A stretch of 64,000 bases of DNA. It comes from Clostridia bacterium. GTDB lineage: Bacteria; Bacillota; Clostridia; Oscillospirales; Acutalibacteraceae. The position numbers and the translations under genes were made by a program. Where the stretch lies: the NCBI GenBank assembly GCA_017631795.1, contig JAGBSO010000043.1, positions 1-64,000 of the forward strand. The letters are read 5' to 3'. The notes below the pieces were generated by a model that worked only from the letters and a program-made list of their open reading frames with translations, made no database searches and was not told where the DNA came from. The first letter of the stretch is position 1. Every line of letters begins with the position of its first letter. Below, in pieces: positions 45,534 to 53,801 of this stretch.

Positions 45534-46330
45534 TCTTCACCTTTATTGTAGAAAAAACATTCCGTATTGTGTGTCAGAAGATGTTCAATATCGGAACTGC
45601 ATGTAAAATAGTCAGAAATAGTAATGTCTGTATTGATACAATTGCATAATTTTTCAAAAAGTTCCTGTGCGTTATCTGCTTCAATATCAGAAATATAGAA
45701 ATTGACAATTGTACAGAGAGTCTCTCCTATCTCTTTATATCCATCAGAATTATCACATATTGATTTTAGATAACCATAAAGCATGGCAGATTCGAGACTA
45801 TTATAACCTTTATCTACAGAGTAGTTTTTGTCTGATGCAAAATATGTATACTCTTCGTCAATATATAAATTGATTTTTCCAAGAATATTTGTGAGCTCAC
45901 CGATTCCGTTTTTATCAATTATCACATAACGGTCAATTTTACAGTTACGTACGCTTTCAACCGATGACAGTAGTTTGTTGATACCGCCGTAAGAATAGCA
46001 TTGATCAAAGGTTCTTTCACCATCCGATACATTCATATCTAAAGGTGTAATAATTATTTGCTCAGACAGGATGTGAAAGTCAAATAAGACCATAAACATC
46101 GCTTTACCGATTGTTTCACTGTTACACACAACCAGGATTGTACTGTCTCCTGCCAGTATATTATCAGAAAGTTCAACATTTTCAGAATTTACAACCTGAA
46201 CTTGAGTTTTCAGATTTTCAGTATTATCTGAATCAGAAAAGAAGTATATGCTGACAAAAATGATTCCTGAGATAAGAATCAATATTATTGCAGACATAAT
46301 TATATATTTATATTTGCTTAAAAATTTCAT
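45530..46330 (-). CDS. Divergent LytR-CpsA-Psr (LCP)-like membrane protein
   Basis: This 266-residue protein has one N-terminal helix (about 8-30) and an extracellular domain whose order of elements follows LCP proteins: a TILVVCNSET strand, a QIIITPLDMNVS strand, FDQCYSYGGINKLLSSVE, then CKIDRYVIIDKNGIGELTNILG and NLYIDEE. LCP enzymes attach polymers to peptidoglycan and rely on an Arg-Asp pair after the second strand (IPRDT) and other arginines; here that position reads TPLDM. It is probably a non-catalytic relative or has a different ligand. I start at ATG 46330, with GGAGTGAT upstream. It is the first gene of the transcript leading to uvrA. Confidence 0.6.
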   Translation of the reverse strand: MKFLSKYKYIIMSAIILILISGIIFVSIYFFSDSDNTENLKTQVQVVNSENVELSDNILAGDSTILVVCNSETIGKAMFMVLFDFHILSEQIIITPLDMNVSDGERTFDQCYSYGGINKLLSSVESVRNCKIDRYVIIDKNGIGELTNILGKINLYIDEEYTYFASDKNYSVDKGYNSLESAMLYGYLKSICDNSDGYKEIGETLCTIVNFYISDIEADNAQELFEKLCNCINTDITISDYFTCSSDIEHLLTHNTECFFYNKGEE

Positions 46331-46355
46331 ATTATCACTCCAGATAGACAGAGAT

Positions 46356-46384
46356 ATTATATAATAAATTATTAAAAAATACAA
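46356..46384 (-). promoter_or_regulatory. Sigma-A-type promoter of the LCP-TGase-folE-uvrBA operon
   Basis: Minus strand: TTGTAT -35 (46379-46384), 17-base spacer, TATAAT -10 (46356-46361). Confidence 0.75.
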
Positions 46385-46408
46385 GTATATTTAAAAGTAA
46401 ATTTTGTC

Positions 46409-46437
46409 TTGATTGTAGAGCAAAAATATTGTACAAT
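46409..46437 (+). promoter_or_regulatory. Sigma-A-type promoter of the GPH symporter gene
   Basis: TTGATT -35 (46409-46414), 17-base spacer, TACAAT -10 (46432-46437). Confidence 0.72.
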
Positions 46438-46464
46438 GTTCTTAAAAATTCACGGAGGTGCAAT

Positions 46465-47853
46465 ATGTCCGAAAAAAACAACAAAAAAGGACTTCTGCGA
46501 TACTTAGGATATGGCGTAGGTGCAGTTGGTCTTGATCTCAGTTACGGCATGTTTTATTCTTATCTCAATAAATACCTTACTGATGTATTGAAACTCAGTT
46601 CAAACTTTCTGTTGGTTCTGACACCAATCGCCAGAATATGGGACGGCATCAATGATCCCATGATGGGCACAATTGTTGATAACGGAAAATTCAAAATGGG
46701 CAAATACAGACCCTGGATACTTATCGGTTCATTTTTAAATGCGATAATATTAGGATTGTTGTTCAATAATGTCTTTGGTTTGTCGGGCACTGCGCTTTAC
46801 ATATATATAGCATTTATGTATGTATTCTGGGGAATGACAAATACTCTTGCAGATATTCCCTACTGGTCAATGGTCCCCTCTTTTACTAGTGATCCGAATG
46901 AAAGAAGTATTATTGCAACAATAGCAAGAACATTTTCAGGTCTAGGTCAGGGCATAATCTCAATCGGCGCACCGATTCTTATGGGCTTAGTCAGTATTAC
47001 AACTGACCCTAATACTAATGAAAAAGTATTTGACGAAAGAACATTTATGATTCTTTCACTTGTAAGTGCGGTTGGTCTTATTTTATTTTCAACAATAAGC
47101 GTTTCAACAGTAAAAGAAAATCACAGAACTCAGTCAAATGAAAAATTCTCGTTCAGGAAGATTTTTACAATTGCAAAAAACAACGACCAGCTTCTTGTTT
47201 TCATGTTATTTGCAATGCTTTCAAACGCAGGATTCTATATGATTTCAGGCGTAGGCGCATATTACTTTGACGTAGTTGTAGGTGACGGCTCAAAACAAAG
47301 CGGATTCAACACATTCGGTGCAATAGGTTCTATTCTCGGACTTGCTGTAATTCCGATTATGATGAAATTCACAACAAGACGCAGAACATATCAGTTCTCT
47401 CTTTCTCTTGCTATGGCAGGTTACCTCGGAATGCTTATCTGTGCTAAGGCTGCAGACAGCATTACAGGTATGGGCATATGCTATCTTATAGCTCAGGTCG
47501 GCACAGCATCAATGTTTGTTTCACAGACTGTATTCCTTGCGGATATCGTTGACTACGGTGAATATAAAATGGGATTCAGAGCAGAATCAATTACTTTTTC
47601 AATGAAGGGATTTCTGCAGAAAATGGCATATACGCTCCAGACAATCATTCTGTATTCAGGTCTTTCAATTTCTCATTATGACGGTGAATTACATTCAGCA
47701 AACCCTGCAGGTGCTCATACTTCAATCAGTATTATGATGTTGGTATTACCAATGATTCTTATGGGATTGTCATTGATTGTTTTTACATTCAAATTCAAGC
47801 TTAATGATAAAAAAATGCAGGAAATTACAGAAAAACTCGCAGCAAAAAAATAA
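46465..47853 (+). CDS. GPH-family sugar:cation symporter (MFS)
   Basis: This 462-residue membrane protein has about twelve helices. It carries the glycoside-pentoside-hexuronide signature WDGINDPMMGTIVDNGKFKMGKYRPW after helix 2, shown here by its ends DGINDPMMG and GKYRPW, and a later FLADIVDYGEYKMGFRAES. GPH transporters import sugars such as melibiose, xylosides or glucuronides with Na+ or H+; the substrate cannot be assigned. ATG 46465 has GGAGGTG upstream; the longer frame from 46429 starts inside the promoter. It is a single-gene unit ending at a strong terminator. Confidence 0.93.
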   Translation: MSEKNNKKGLLRYLGYGVGAVGLDLSYGMFYSYLNKYLTDVLKLSSNFLLVLTPIARIWDGINDPMMGTIVDNGKFKMGKYRPWILIGSFLNAIILGLLFNNVFGLSGTALYIYIAFMYVFWGMTNTLADIPYWSMVPSFTSDPNERSIIATIARTFSGLGQGIISIGAPILMGLVSITTDPNTNEKVFDERTFMILSLVSAVGLILFSTISVSTVKENHRTQSNEKFSFRKIFTIAKNNDQLLVFMLFAMLSNAGFYMISGVGAYYFDVVVGDGSKQSGFNTFGAIGSILGLAVIPIMMKFTTRRRTYQFSLSLAMAGYLGMLICAKAADSITGMGICYLIAQVGTASMFVSQTVFLADIVDYGEYKMGFRAESITFSMKGFLQKMAYTLQTIILYSGLSISHYDGELHSANPAGAHTSISIMMLVLPMILMGLSLIVFTFKFKLNDKKMQEITEKLAAKK

Positions 47854-47860
47854 GTCATCA

Positions 47861-47899
47861 AAAAGTCGGTATTCTATAAAGAAGAATGCCGACTTTTTA
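47861..47899 (+). terminator. Intrinsic terminator after the symporter gene
   Basis: AAAAGTCGG(T)ATTC pairs with GAAT(G)CCGACTTTT around a nine-base loop, followed by T's. Confidence 0.85.
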
Positions 47900-47971
47900 T
47901 TTAAATGACTTGAATTATATTTATTTTTATGGTAATATTCATCTGATAAATTGTCATAATCAGGTGAAATA

Positions 47972-48517
47972 ATGAGTATTGTCAAATGTTCTGCTTTATT
48001 TTCTTGCAGACCTGAAGAAAAAAGATCAGACATTGAAGAAAAAACATACGACTTTCTTGAAAAAAACAGTATTAATTTTTCAAGAATAGATCACGAACCT
48101 GCCGAAACTATCGAGTTGTGCCACGAAATTGAAAGTTATCTTGAAGCAAATATCTGTAAGAATCTGTTTCTTAAAAATTCAGCCAAGACACAATATTATC
48201 TTCTGCTGATGAACGGAAATACAAAATTTGATTCAAAAGTAGTATCACACCAGATCGGTTCCAGCAGACTCTCCTTTTCTTCCGAGTCGGATATGATTGA
48301 AAAATTATCAGTTGCACCCGGTTCGGTCAGTGTTATGTGTCTGATGAATGACACGGAACATAATATTAAACTGCTGATAGATAACAGTTTATTTGAAGAA
48401 GAATACTTTTGTTGTCACCCCTGCAAAAACACTTCAACTTTAAAAATCAGAACAGCCGATATAATAAACAGATTTTTACCTGCAACAGGTCATGATTATA
48501 CGGTTGTATATTTATAA
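47972..48517 (+). CDS. ProX/YbaK-family aminoacyl-tRNA editing deacylase
   Basis: This 181-residue protein matches the free-standing prolyl-tRNA editing domain (ProX/PrdX): VYDFL-like TYDFLEKNSI at the start, CKNLFLKNS with the key lysine, YYLLLMNGNTKFDSK, the strongly conserved IGSSRLSFSSE and LSVAPGSVSVM, then a late HPCKNTSTLKI strand. These enzymes hydrolyse Ala-tRNA-Pro or Cys-tRNA-Pro, guarding proline codons. AGGTGA precedes ATG 47972. A possible operon with the oxidoreductase 26 bases downstream has no obvious functional link. Confidence 0.9.
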   Translation: MSIVKCSALFSCRPEEKRSDIEEKTYDFLEKNSINFSRIDHEPAETIELCHEIESYLEANICKNLFLKNSAKTQYYLLLMNGNTKFDSKVVSHQIGSSRLSFSSESDMIEKLSVAPGSVSVMCLMNDTEHNIKLLIDNSLFEEEYFCCHPCKNTSTLKIRTADIINRFLPATGHDYTVVYL

Positions 48518-48543
48518 GACTCATGTGAAAGAATGTGAAAATT

Positions 48544-49824
48544 ATGAAAAAACCAATTACAGCCATTATTGTTGGCGGAGGACACAGATCTTTTATATAT
48601 GCGGATTACTCACTTGATCATCCGGATGATCTCAAAATTGTAGGTATCGCTGACCCTGACAAATCAAGAGTTGCAGATGCTGTAAAAAAATACGGTATTC
48701 CCGAAGAGAATTGCTTTGAATCTGCTCAGGAACTTGCTAAAAAAGGAAAGATTGCAGATGTAATCATTAACGGAACCATGGATAAGGTTCATGTTGAAAC
48801 ATCTATACCTCTTCTCGAGTGTGGCTATGACATGCTCCTTGAAAAACCTTTTGCTGTCAATAAGGAAGAAATGAAACAGCTTGTTGATACAGTAAATAAG
48901 TACGGAAACAAAGTCATGATCTGTCATGTTCTGAGATATTCAGATTTTTACAGAAGTATTAAAAAGGTTATTTCAGGTGGAGAAATCGGTGAAATTATCA
49001 GCATTCAGCTTTGTGAAGATGTGAGTTACCATCATTATTCAAATTCATACGTAAGAGGTAAATGGGGAAACAGTGAATCAAGCGGAACATCTATGCTTCT
49101 TGCAAAATGCTGTCATGATATAGACATGATGATGTGGCTTGTCGGTGATCTGAAACCTGAATTTGTCACAAGCACAGGTTCTCTTATGTATTTTAACAAA
49201 GACAATGCTCCTGCTGATTCAGGCGAAAGATGTATGGTTGACTGTAAATATGTTGACACATGTAATCTTTCGGCAAGACGTGTTTATCTTGACATGCCCG
49301 GAAGATGGGATTTTTATGTATGGCCCGAACTTCATTCTGCATCCTATGAAGAAAAATATGAATATCTTAAAAATATCAGTCCGTACGGCAGATGTGCTTT
49401 TAAATGTGATAATAATGTTGTTGACCATCAGACAGTCATGGTGAAATTTTCAAACGGTGCTACCGGTAGCCATAATCTTACAGGCGGTTGTGCATTCTCT
49501 CAGCGTATTGTCAGAGTAATCGGTACAAAGGGTGAAATCAACGGTACATTTGAAAGCCAGAAATTTACAGTTTCATATGTAAATCCTCACTTTGATGATG
49601 ATCATATAAGTAAAGAATATGATTTGTCCGCTGAATGTTCTGCATCTGTCGGTCACGGTGGCGGCGATCATGCTCTTGTTGAAGATTTTATAAAATATGT
49701 GCGTAATGAAGAAACTTCACCTTCATGTACTTCAATCCATGACTCAGTAGAAGGCCATCTTGTTGTTTTTGCTGCTGATGAATCAATGGATAACGGCGGA
49801 ATTCCTGTTAAAACAACATTCTGA
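48544..49824 (+). CDS. Gfo/Idh/MocA-family oxidoreductase
   Basis: This 426-residue protein has an N-terminal Rossmann fold (AIIVGGGHRSFIYADY) and the family catalytic segment LLEKPFAVNKEEM with its lysine, followed by the C-terminal beta-sheet domain. A central cysteine-containing insertion (CMVDCKYVDTCNLSAR and CAFKCDNN) resembles that in a subset of GFO/IDH proteins. Members act on sugars, inositols or glycosides with NAD(P). I choose ATG 48544 rather than GTG 48535, though both have poor Shine-Dalgarno sites. A long hairpin that also serves the next gene follows. Confidence 0.88.
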   Translation: MKKPITAIIVGGGHRSFIYADYSLDHPDDLKIVGIADPDKSRVADAVKKYGIPEENCFESAQELAKKGKIADVIINGTMDKVHVETSIPLLECGYDMLLEKPFAVNKEEMKQLVDTVNKYGNKVMICHVLRYSDFYRSIKKVISGGEIGEIISIQLCEDVSYHHYSNSYVRGKWGNSESSGTSMLLAKCCHDIDMMMWLVGDLKPEFVTSTGSLMYFNKDNAPADSGERCMVDCKYVDTCNLSARRVYLDMPGRWDFYVWPELHSASYEEKYEYLKNISPYGRCAFKCDNNVVDHQTVMVKFSNGATGSHNLTGGCAFSQRIVRVIGTKGEINGTFESQKFTVSYVNPHFDDDHISKEYDLSAECSASVGHGGGDHALVEDFIKYVRNEETSPSCTSIHDSVEGHLVVFAADESMDNGGIPVKTTF

Positions 49825-49840
49825 TTGTAACAAATTCAAC

Positions 49841-49917
49841 ATCCTCCCATAAAATGATATTGAAGTTCAGGCAGCATAACAGCTTGATTTTTCAATCATT
49901 ATACGGGAGGATTTTTT
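49841..49917 (+). terminator. Long terminator hairpin containing the next gene's Shine-Dalgarno
   Basis: The 5' arm (49841-49864) and 3' arm (49891-49912) pair over about 20 positions, anchored by ATCCTCCC with GGGAGGAT and TTGAA with TTCAA. A six-T run follows and ends at ATG 49918. GGGAGG in the 3' arm is the only Shine-Dalgarno for that gene. Confidence 0.82.
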
Positions 49918-50751
49918 ATGAAAGAAAACTATGATGTTTCATGTAAAAAAATAAAAGAAGCAATATGTATAGACACTTCAAGGGTATATGATTCCTGCGC
50001 AGACAAAGACTGTCTTGCAGACATCAGAGTCTATTTTACTGATATGGCACAGGAAGTGATCGACAATGCTACAAGTATACGCTGTCGTGGTACAGAAGTA
50101 ATCAATGTTTTTACAGAAGTTGACAAAGTACCATTCAACAGAGGATTCTATTCAGTTGACCTTACATTTTTCTTCTCTGTAAGTCTTGATGTTATTTCAT
50201 CTCCGAATTGTCCTACAGAAACTGTTTCAGGCCTTGCAGTATTTTCAAAAAAATGCATTCTTTACGGCAGCGACGGAAATGTAAAAATCTTCACATCTGA
50301 TTTTGCAGACAGCGATAATAATGAGCATGTTCCTATGGCTACAAGCAATCCCCGTGCAAAAATTCAGGTGGCAGAGCCAATCTGTCTTGATGCAAAGCTT
50401 TGCAGACCTTGTGACTGCTGTAATAATATAGCTGATGCATCCTGCGGTGTCCCCAATTGTATTAAAAAGCATTTCGGCGGTCATTTCTGTGATACTCATA
50501 ATGAGAAGGCTGTAAGAGTTACCATAGGCTTATTTACAATAGTACAGCTTGAACGTGATGTGCAGATACTTGTTCCTGCATATGATTTCTGTATTCCTAA
50601 CAAAGAATGTTCATGTAACACAGAAGACCCTTGTGAATCATTCAGAAAAATTAAATTCCCTGTTGGAGAATTCTTTCCGCCTTCAGAAAAAGATATGAAT
50701 AAAGACTGCTGTTATGATATTATCACTGAATCCTGCGGATGTTGTAAATGA
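49918..50751 (+). CDS. Conserved cysteine-rich clostridial protein of unknown function
   Basis: This 277-residue protein has more than 20 cysteines, including CDCCNN, CCYD and a final CGCCK. It begins with KEAICIDTSRVYDSCADKDCLADIRVY and contains VPFNRGFYSVDLTFFF and GLAVFSKKCILYGSDG. I recognise the pattern from unannotated proteins common in spore-forming clostridia, but I do not know a function; no signal peptide or membrane helix is seen. Cysteine richness and beta character would suit a spore-coat or disulfide-linked layer, but that is inference. Its Shine-Dalgarno lies in the terminator hairpin upstream, so expression should be gated. A terminator follows. Confidence 0.7.
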   Translation: MKENYDVSCKKIKEAICIDTSRVYDSCADKDCLADIRVYFTDMAQEVIDNATSIRCRGTEVINVFTEVDKVPFNRGFYSVDLTFFFSVSLDVISSPNCPTETVSGLAVFSKKCILYGSDGNVKIFTSDFADSDNNEHVPMATSNPRAKIQVAEPICLDAKLCRPCDCCNNIADASCGVPNCIKKHFGGHFCDTHNEKAVRVTIGLFTIVQLERDVQILVPAYDFCIPNKECSCNTEDPCESFRKIKFPVGEFFPPSEKDMNKDCCYDIITESCGCCK

Positions 50752-50756
50752 TTTTT

Positions 50757-50790
50757 AAAATCCTTCGTTCTGCGAAGGATTTTTTTAAAA
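50757..50790 (+). terminator. Intrinsic terminator after the Cys-rich gene
   Basis: AAATCCTTCG pairs with CGAAGGATTT around a five-base loop, followed by T's. Confidence 0.9.
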
Positions 50791-50796
50791 AAACTA

Positions 50797-50848
50797 TTGA
50801 CAAATGAAATTTTTTTGTATAAAATAACATTAATGATAATAATTCTTA
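50797..50848 (+). promoter_or_regulatory. Promoter and candidate PerR/Fur box of the rubrerythrin-fusion gene
   Basis: Perfect TTGACA (50797-50802), 17-base spacer, TAAAAT (50820-50825). Just downstream, TGATAAT A ATTCTTA (50834-50848) approximates the 7-1-7 inverted repeat of Fur-family operators, a place where PerR could block transcription. PerR control of rubrerythrin is known in clostridia; here it is inferred. Confidence 0.55.
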
Positions 50849-50899
50849 ATAATGAATAAATTGTTAAGTAAACGGTAGTCTAAAAATGAGGTGAACGCA

Positions 50900-52069
50900 A
50901 TGGATAAAACAGCTTTATTCAAACTTAGTTACGGTTTGTATATTCTTACATCTGCAGATAACAATAAACATAACGGATGTGTTGTTAATACTGTTATTCA
51001 GATTACAGACAATCCTTTAAGAATTGCAGTGACAGTCAACAAAGACAACTTTACGCATGAAATCATAGAAAAATCCGGTGTTTTCAATGTTTCAGTCATT
51101 GATGAATCTGCTGACTTTGAAATGTTTAGACATTTTGGTTTTCAGAGTGGCAGAAGTGCTGAAAAAATTAAAACTTATCCTGACATCAGTTTTGCGTCAA
51201 ACGGCATCTCTTATGTAAATAAAAGTACGAATGCTTATATATCAGGAAAAGTTCTTTCATCAGTCGATCTCGGAACACATACAATGTTTATTGCTGATGT
51301 CACAGATGCTGAAAGTTTATCTTCACTGCAGTCTATGACATATGCATATTACCACAAACATGTTAAACCTGCACCTGCTAAAACAGAGAAAAAAGGTTGG
51401 GTCTGCAAAATCTGTGGTTACATTCACGAAGGTGATGAGCTTCCCGATGATTTTGTCTGCCCGCTTTGCAAGCACGGTGCTGCTGATTTTGAACCGATTA
51501 ATAAAAATAATGATACAAAGGAGACAATTACAATGGAACTTAAAGGATCAAAAACTGAAAAAAATCTTATGGCTGCATTTGCAGGTGAATCACAGGCTTT
51601 TGCAAAATACTCATATTATGCATCAAAAGCTAAGAAAGACGGCTATGTGCAGATAGGAAAGATTTTTGAAGAAACAGCAAAAAATGAAAAAGAACATGCA
51701 AAAATCTGGTTCAAACTTCTTCATGACGGTATGCCTGAAACTCTCACAAACCTTGCAGACGCTGCAGCAGGCGAAAATTATGAATGGACAGATATGTATG
51801 CAGCTTTTGCTGAAGATGCAAAGGCAGAAGGTTTTGATAATATAGCTTATCTTTTCAGTGAAGTTGCAAAAATCGAAAAAGAACACGAAGAAAGATACAG
51901 AAAGCTCATCGAAAACATTGAAGGCGGTCTTGTTTTCTCAAGAGACAACGATAGAATCTGGCAGTGCTCAAATTGTGGTCACATTGTTATTGGTAAAGCT
52001 GCACCCGAAGTGTGCCCTGTTTGTGCTCATCCTAAGGCATATTTTGAAATCAAAGCTGAAAATTATTAA
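50900..52069 (+). CDS. Flavin reductase-rubredoxin-rubrerythrin fusion (Hrb-Rbr)
   Basis: This 389-residue protein contains three redox modules. Residues about 1-150 form a flavin-reductase-like FMN domain ([18 protein letters not shown]); about 166-200 is a rubredoxin with cysteine pairs 169/172 and 187/190 (CKIC, CPLC), together equal to high-molecular-weight rubredoxin. From Met 212, a ferritin-like diiron domain (ENxxHE-like [17 protein letters not shown]) plus a C-terminal rubredoxin (CSNCGH, CPVC) forms a complete rubrerythrin. In separate form these proteins pass electrons from NAD(P)H to reduce peroxide or oxygen; here the chain is in one polypeptide. I start at ATG 50900 with GAGGTG six bases upstream. 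An internal ribosome-binding site lies at the Rbr start. Confidence 0.92.
   Translation: MDKTALFKLSYGLYILTSADNNKHNGCVVNTVIQITDNPLRIAVTVNKDNFTHEIIEKSGVFNVSVIDESADFEMFRHFGFQSGRSAEKIKTYPDISFASNGISYVNKSTNAYISGKVLSSVDLGTHTMFIADVTDAESLSSLQSMTYAYYHKHVKPAPAKTEKKGWVCKICGYIHEGDELPDDFVCPLCKHGAADFEPINKNNDTKETITMELKGSKTEKNLMAAFAGESQAFAKYSYYASKAKKDGYVQIGKIFEETAKNEKEHAKIWFKLLHDGMPETLTNLADAAAGENYEWTDMYAAFAEDAKAEGFDNIAYLFSEVAKIEKEHEERYRKLIENIEGGLVFSRDNDRIWQCSNCGHIVIGKAAPEVCPVCAHPKAYFEIKAENY
51517..51535 (+). promoter_or_regulatory. Internal Shine-Dalgarno and in-frame ATG before the rubrerythrin module
   Basis: AAAGGAG (51517-51523) is nine bases before ATG 51533 (codon 212), which is exactly the usual rubrerythrin N terminus. 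Initiation here would give a 178-residue rubrerythrin. Confidence 0.65.
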
Positions 52070-52083
52070 TCATAAAAAAAATT

Positions 52084-52116
52084 AAAACGGTTGGGTAACA
52101 CCAACCGTTTTTTTTG
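52084..52116 (+). terminator. Intrinsic terminator after the Hrb-Rbr gene
   Basis: AAAACGGTTGG and CCAACCGTTTT form a perfect stem around a six-base loop, followed by T's. Confidence 0.9.
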
Positions 52117-52125
52117 TTATTTCAA

Positions 52126-52154
52126 TTGACTTGTGTTAAAAAATTAGTTAAAAT
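52126..52154 (+). promoter_or_regulatory. Sigma-A-type promoter of ung
   Basis: TTGACT -35 (52126-52131), 17-base spacer, TAAAAT -10 (52149-52154). Confidence 0.78.
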
Positions 52155-52210
52155 ATTCATGGTATATTCATATTATGCCAAAATTACCGATTACCAATGA
52201 GGTGTTTCAT

Positions 52211-52876
52211 TTGGTTAAATTCAATAACACTTGGGATTCTATACTTCAGGATGAATTCAAAAAAGAATATTATCTTAAAATAAGAAATTTTCTTGCTAAG
52301 GAATATAAAAATCCTGCCTACCCTATTTATCCGGACATGTACGATATTTTCAATGCGTTGAAAATTACTGATTATGACAATGTAAAAGCTGTAATTCTGG
52401 GACAGGACCCGTACCATGGTGCAGGACAAGCTCATGGTCTGTCTTTCTCTGTTAAATCCGGCATTCAGCCTCCCCCGTCGCTTGTAAATATATTCAAAGA
52501 ATACAATTCAGATCTTGGATATCCCATACCGAAAAACAGTGATCTTACAAAATGGGCAGAGAACGGAGTATTATTGCTTAATACTGTTCTGACAGTGCAA
52601 GGAGGTCTTGCGGCAAGTCATAAAGGCATCGGCTGGGAGATTTTCACGGACAGAGTAATAACATTACTTAATGAAAGAGAAAAACCGATAGTTTTTATCT
52701 TATGGGGCAGATTTGCAAGAGACAAAAAAAAGCTGATCACAAATCCAAACCATTTCATTATTGAATCAGCACATCCGAGTCCTTTGTCTGCATATAACGG
52801 ATTTTTCGGCAGTAAACCGTTCTCAACAGCAAACAGATTTCTTGAAAATGATCCTATTGATTGGAAATTAGATTAA
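52211..52876 (+). CDS. ung: Uracil-DNA glycosylase
   Basis: This family 1 enzyme of about 221 residues removes uracil from DNA. It has the water-activating loop [16 protein letters not shown], the LLNTVLTV segment, and the DNA-intercalation loop [13 protein letters not shown]. An in-frame ATG at 52175 has no Shine-Dalgarno and would leave only a very short leader. TTG 52211 is six bases after TGAGGTG and yields [15 protein letters not shown], which lines up with the usual N terminus of firmicute Ung; I prefer it. The lipoprotein gene follows after 14 bases. Confidence 0.95.
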   Translation: MVKFNNTWDSILQDEFKKEYYLKIRNFLAKEYKNPAYPIYPDMYDIFNALKITDYDNVKAVILGQDPYHGAGQAHGLSFSVKSGIQPPPSLVNIFKEYNSDLGYPIPKNSDLTKWAENGVLLLNTVLTVQGGLAASHKGIGWEIFTDRVITLLNEREKPIVFILWGRFARDKKKLITNPNHFIIESAHPSPLSAYNGFFGSKPFSTANRFLENDPIDWKLD

Positions 52877-52890
52877 CAAAGGTGAATACG

Positions 52891-53739
52891 ATGAAAAAAT
52901 ATATTGCAATTCTTGTTACTGTTTTTTTGCTTTCATCAATCACAGCATGTAACAAAAAAGATGACAAGCCTGCGACGGAAAACACTACTGTCAATACGAT
53001 TACGGATACAAACATACAGGAATCCGTGTCTTTTACATCTGCTATAACTCCTGACATCAATACCACAACAACTGCAGCAAACGAAACAATAACATTGACT
53101 GATAATAATAAAAACGATGCGTCGCTTATGTCTGCATCTGAAATTGTTGATCTGTATAAAAAAGCTGCATCAAAATCAGACTCGTCAATTAAATCAGTTC
53201 AGAATATTTCTTTGAATGATATAAAAATCAATGATGGCACCGGAATGGCAAACAGTGTTATAAAAATGATAAAACCGATCATTTCAACGGTTGTTTCAGG
53301 AAATTCAACTGAGTTCGACGGTATAACAGGTGGTTATACACAGCTTTCAGTAAACGATGTTCAGGAAGCTTCTGCATCAGCCAACGGAGATAATATTGTT
53401 GTTGAACTTAAAATGAAAGATCAGACTGATAAAGGACAAATGGCTGAAGCTGACGGAAGTGTCGGACACGCAATTTTTGTTATAGGCGACCTCAGCACTG
53501 TTATGGGACAATTGTCAGATTCCGGACTGCCCGTAGAAATTCAGAATGAAAATATTTCAGCTACATATGTTGACGCAGTTGTAAATGTTACAATTGATGA
53601 AGACGGTAATATTATTAACGGAACCTGGAAATATATTGTAACAATCGGTCTTGAAAATTTCAAAGTAGCAGGATCTACTGTCGACAGAACTGAAGTTACA
53701 ATTGAAAATATTATCACATATAACGGTGGCATAGCATAA
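52891..53739 (+). CDS. Putative lipoprotein of unknown function
   Basis: This 282-residue protein starts with a lipoprotein signal peptide (MKKYIAILVTVFLLSSITAC; lipobox cysteine about residue 20), then a Thr/Asn/Ser-rich linker to about residue 70, then a compact domain with repeated beta-strand patterns (VSVNDVQEASASANGDNIVVEL, cut here to DNIVVEL; VDAVVNVTIDEDG). No family is recognised; the second half resembles substrate-accessory or LppX-like folds only loosely. I choose ATG 52891 with AAAGGTG upstream. It is probably co-transcribed with ung and ends at a terminator. Confidence 0.75.
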   Translation: MKKYIAILVTVFLLSSITACNKKDDKPATENTTVNTITDTNIQESVSFTSAITPDINTTTTAANETITLTDNNKNDASLMSASEIVDLYKKAASKSDSSIKSVQNISLNDIKINDGTGMANSVIKMIKPIISTVVSGNSTEFDGITGGYTQLSVNDVQEASASANGDNIVVELKMKDQTDKGQMAEADGSVGHAIFVIGDLSTVMGQLSDSGLPVEIQNENISATYVDAVVNVTIDEDGNIINGTWKYIVTIGLENFKVAGSTVDRTEVTIENIITYNGGIA

Positions 53740-53747
53740 AAAAAACA

Positions 53748-53788
53748 AAGCACGATAATGAAGTTTCTGCTCCATATCGTGCTTTTAT
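53748..53788 (+). terminator. Two-way terminator between converging genes
   Basis: AAAGCACGATA and TATCGTGCTTT form a perfect stem around a 17-base loop with A- and T-rich flanks. Confidence 0.78.
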
Positions 53789-53801
53789 TTTTATATTCAT
53801 A

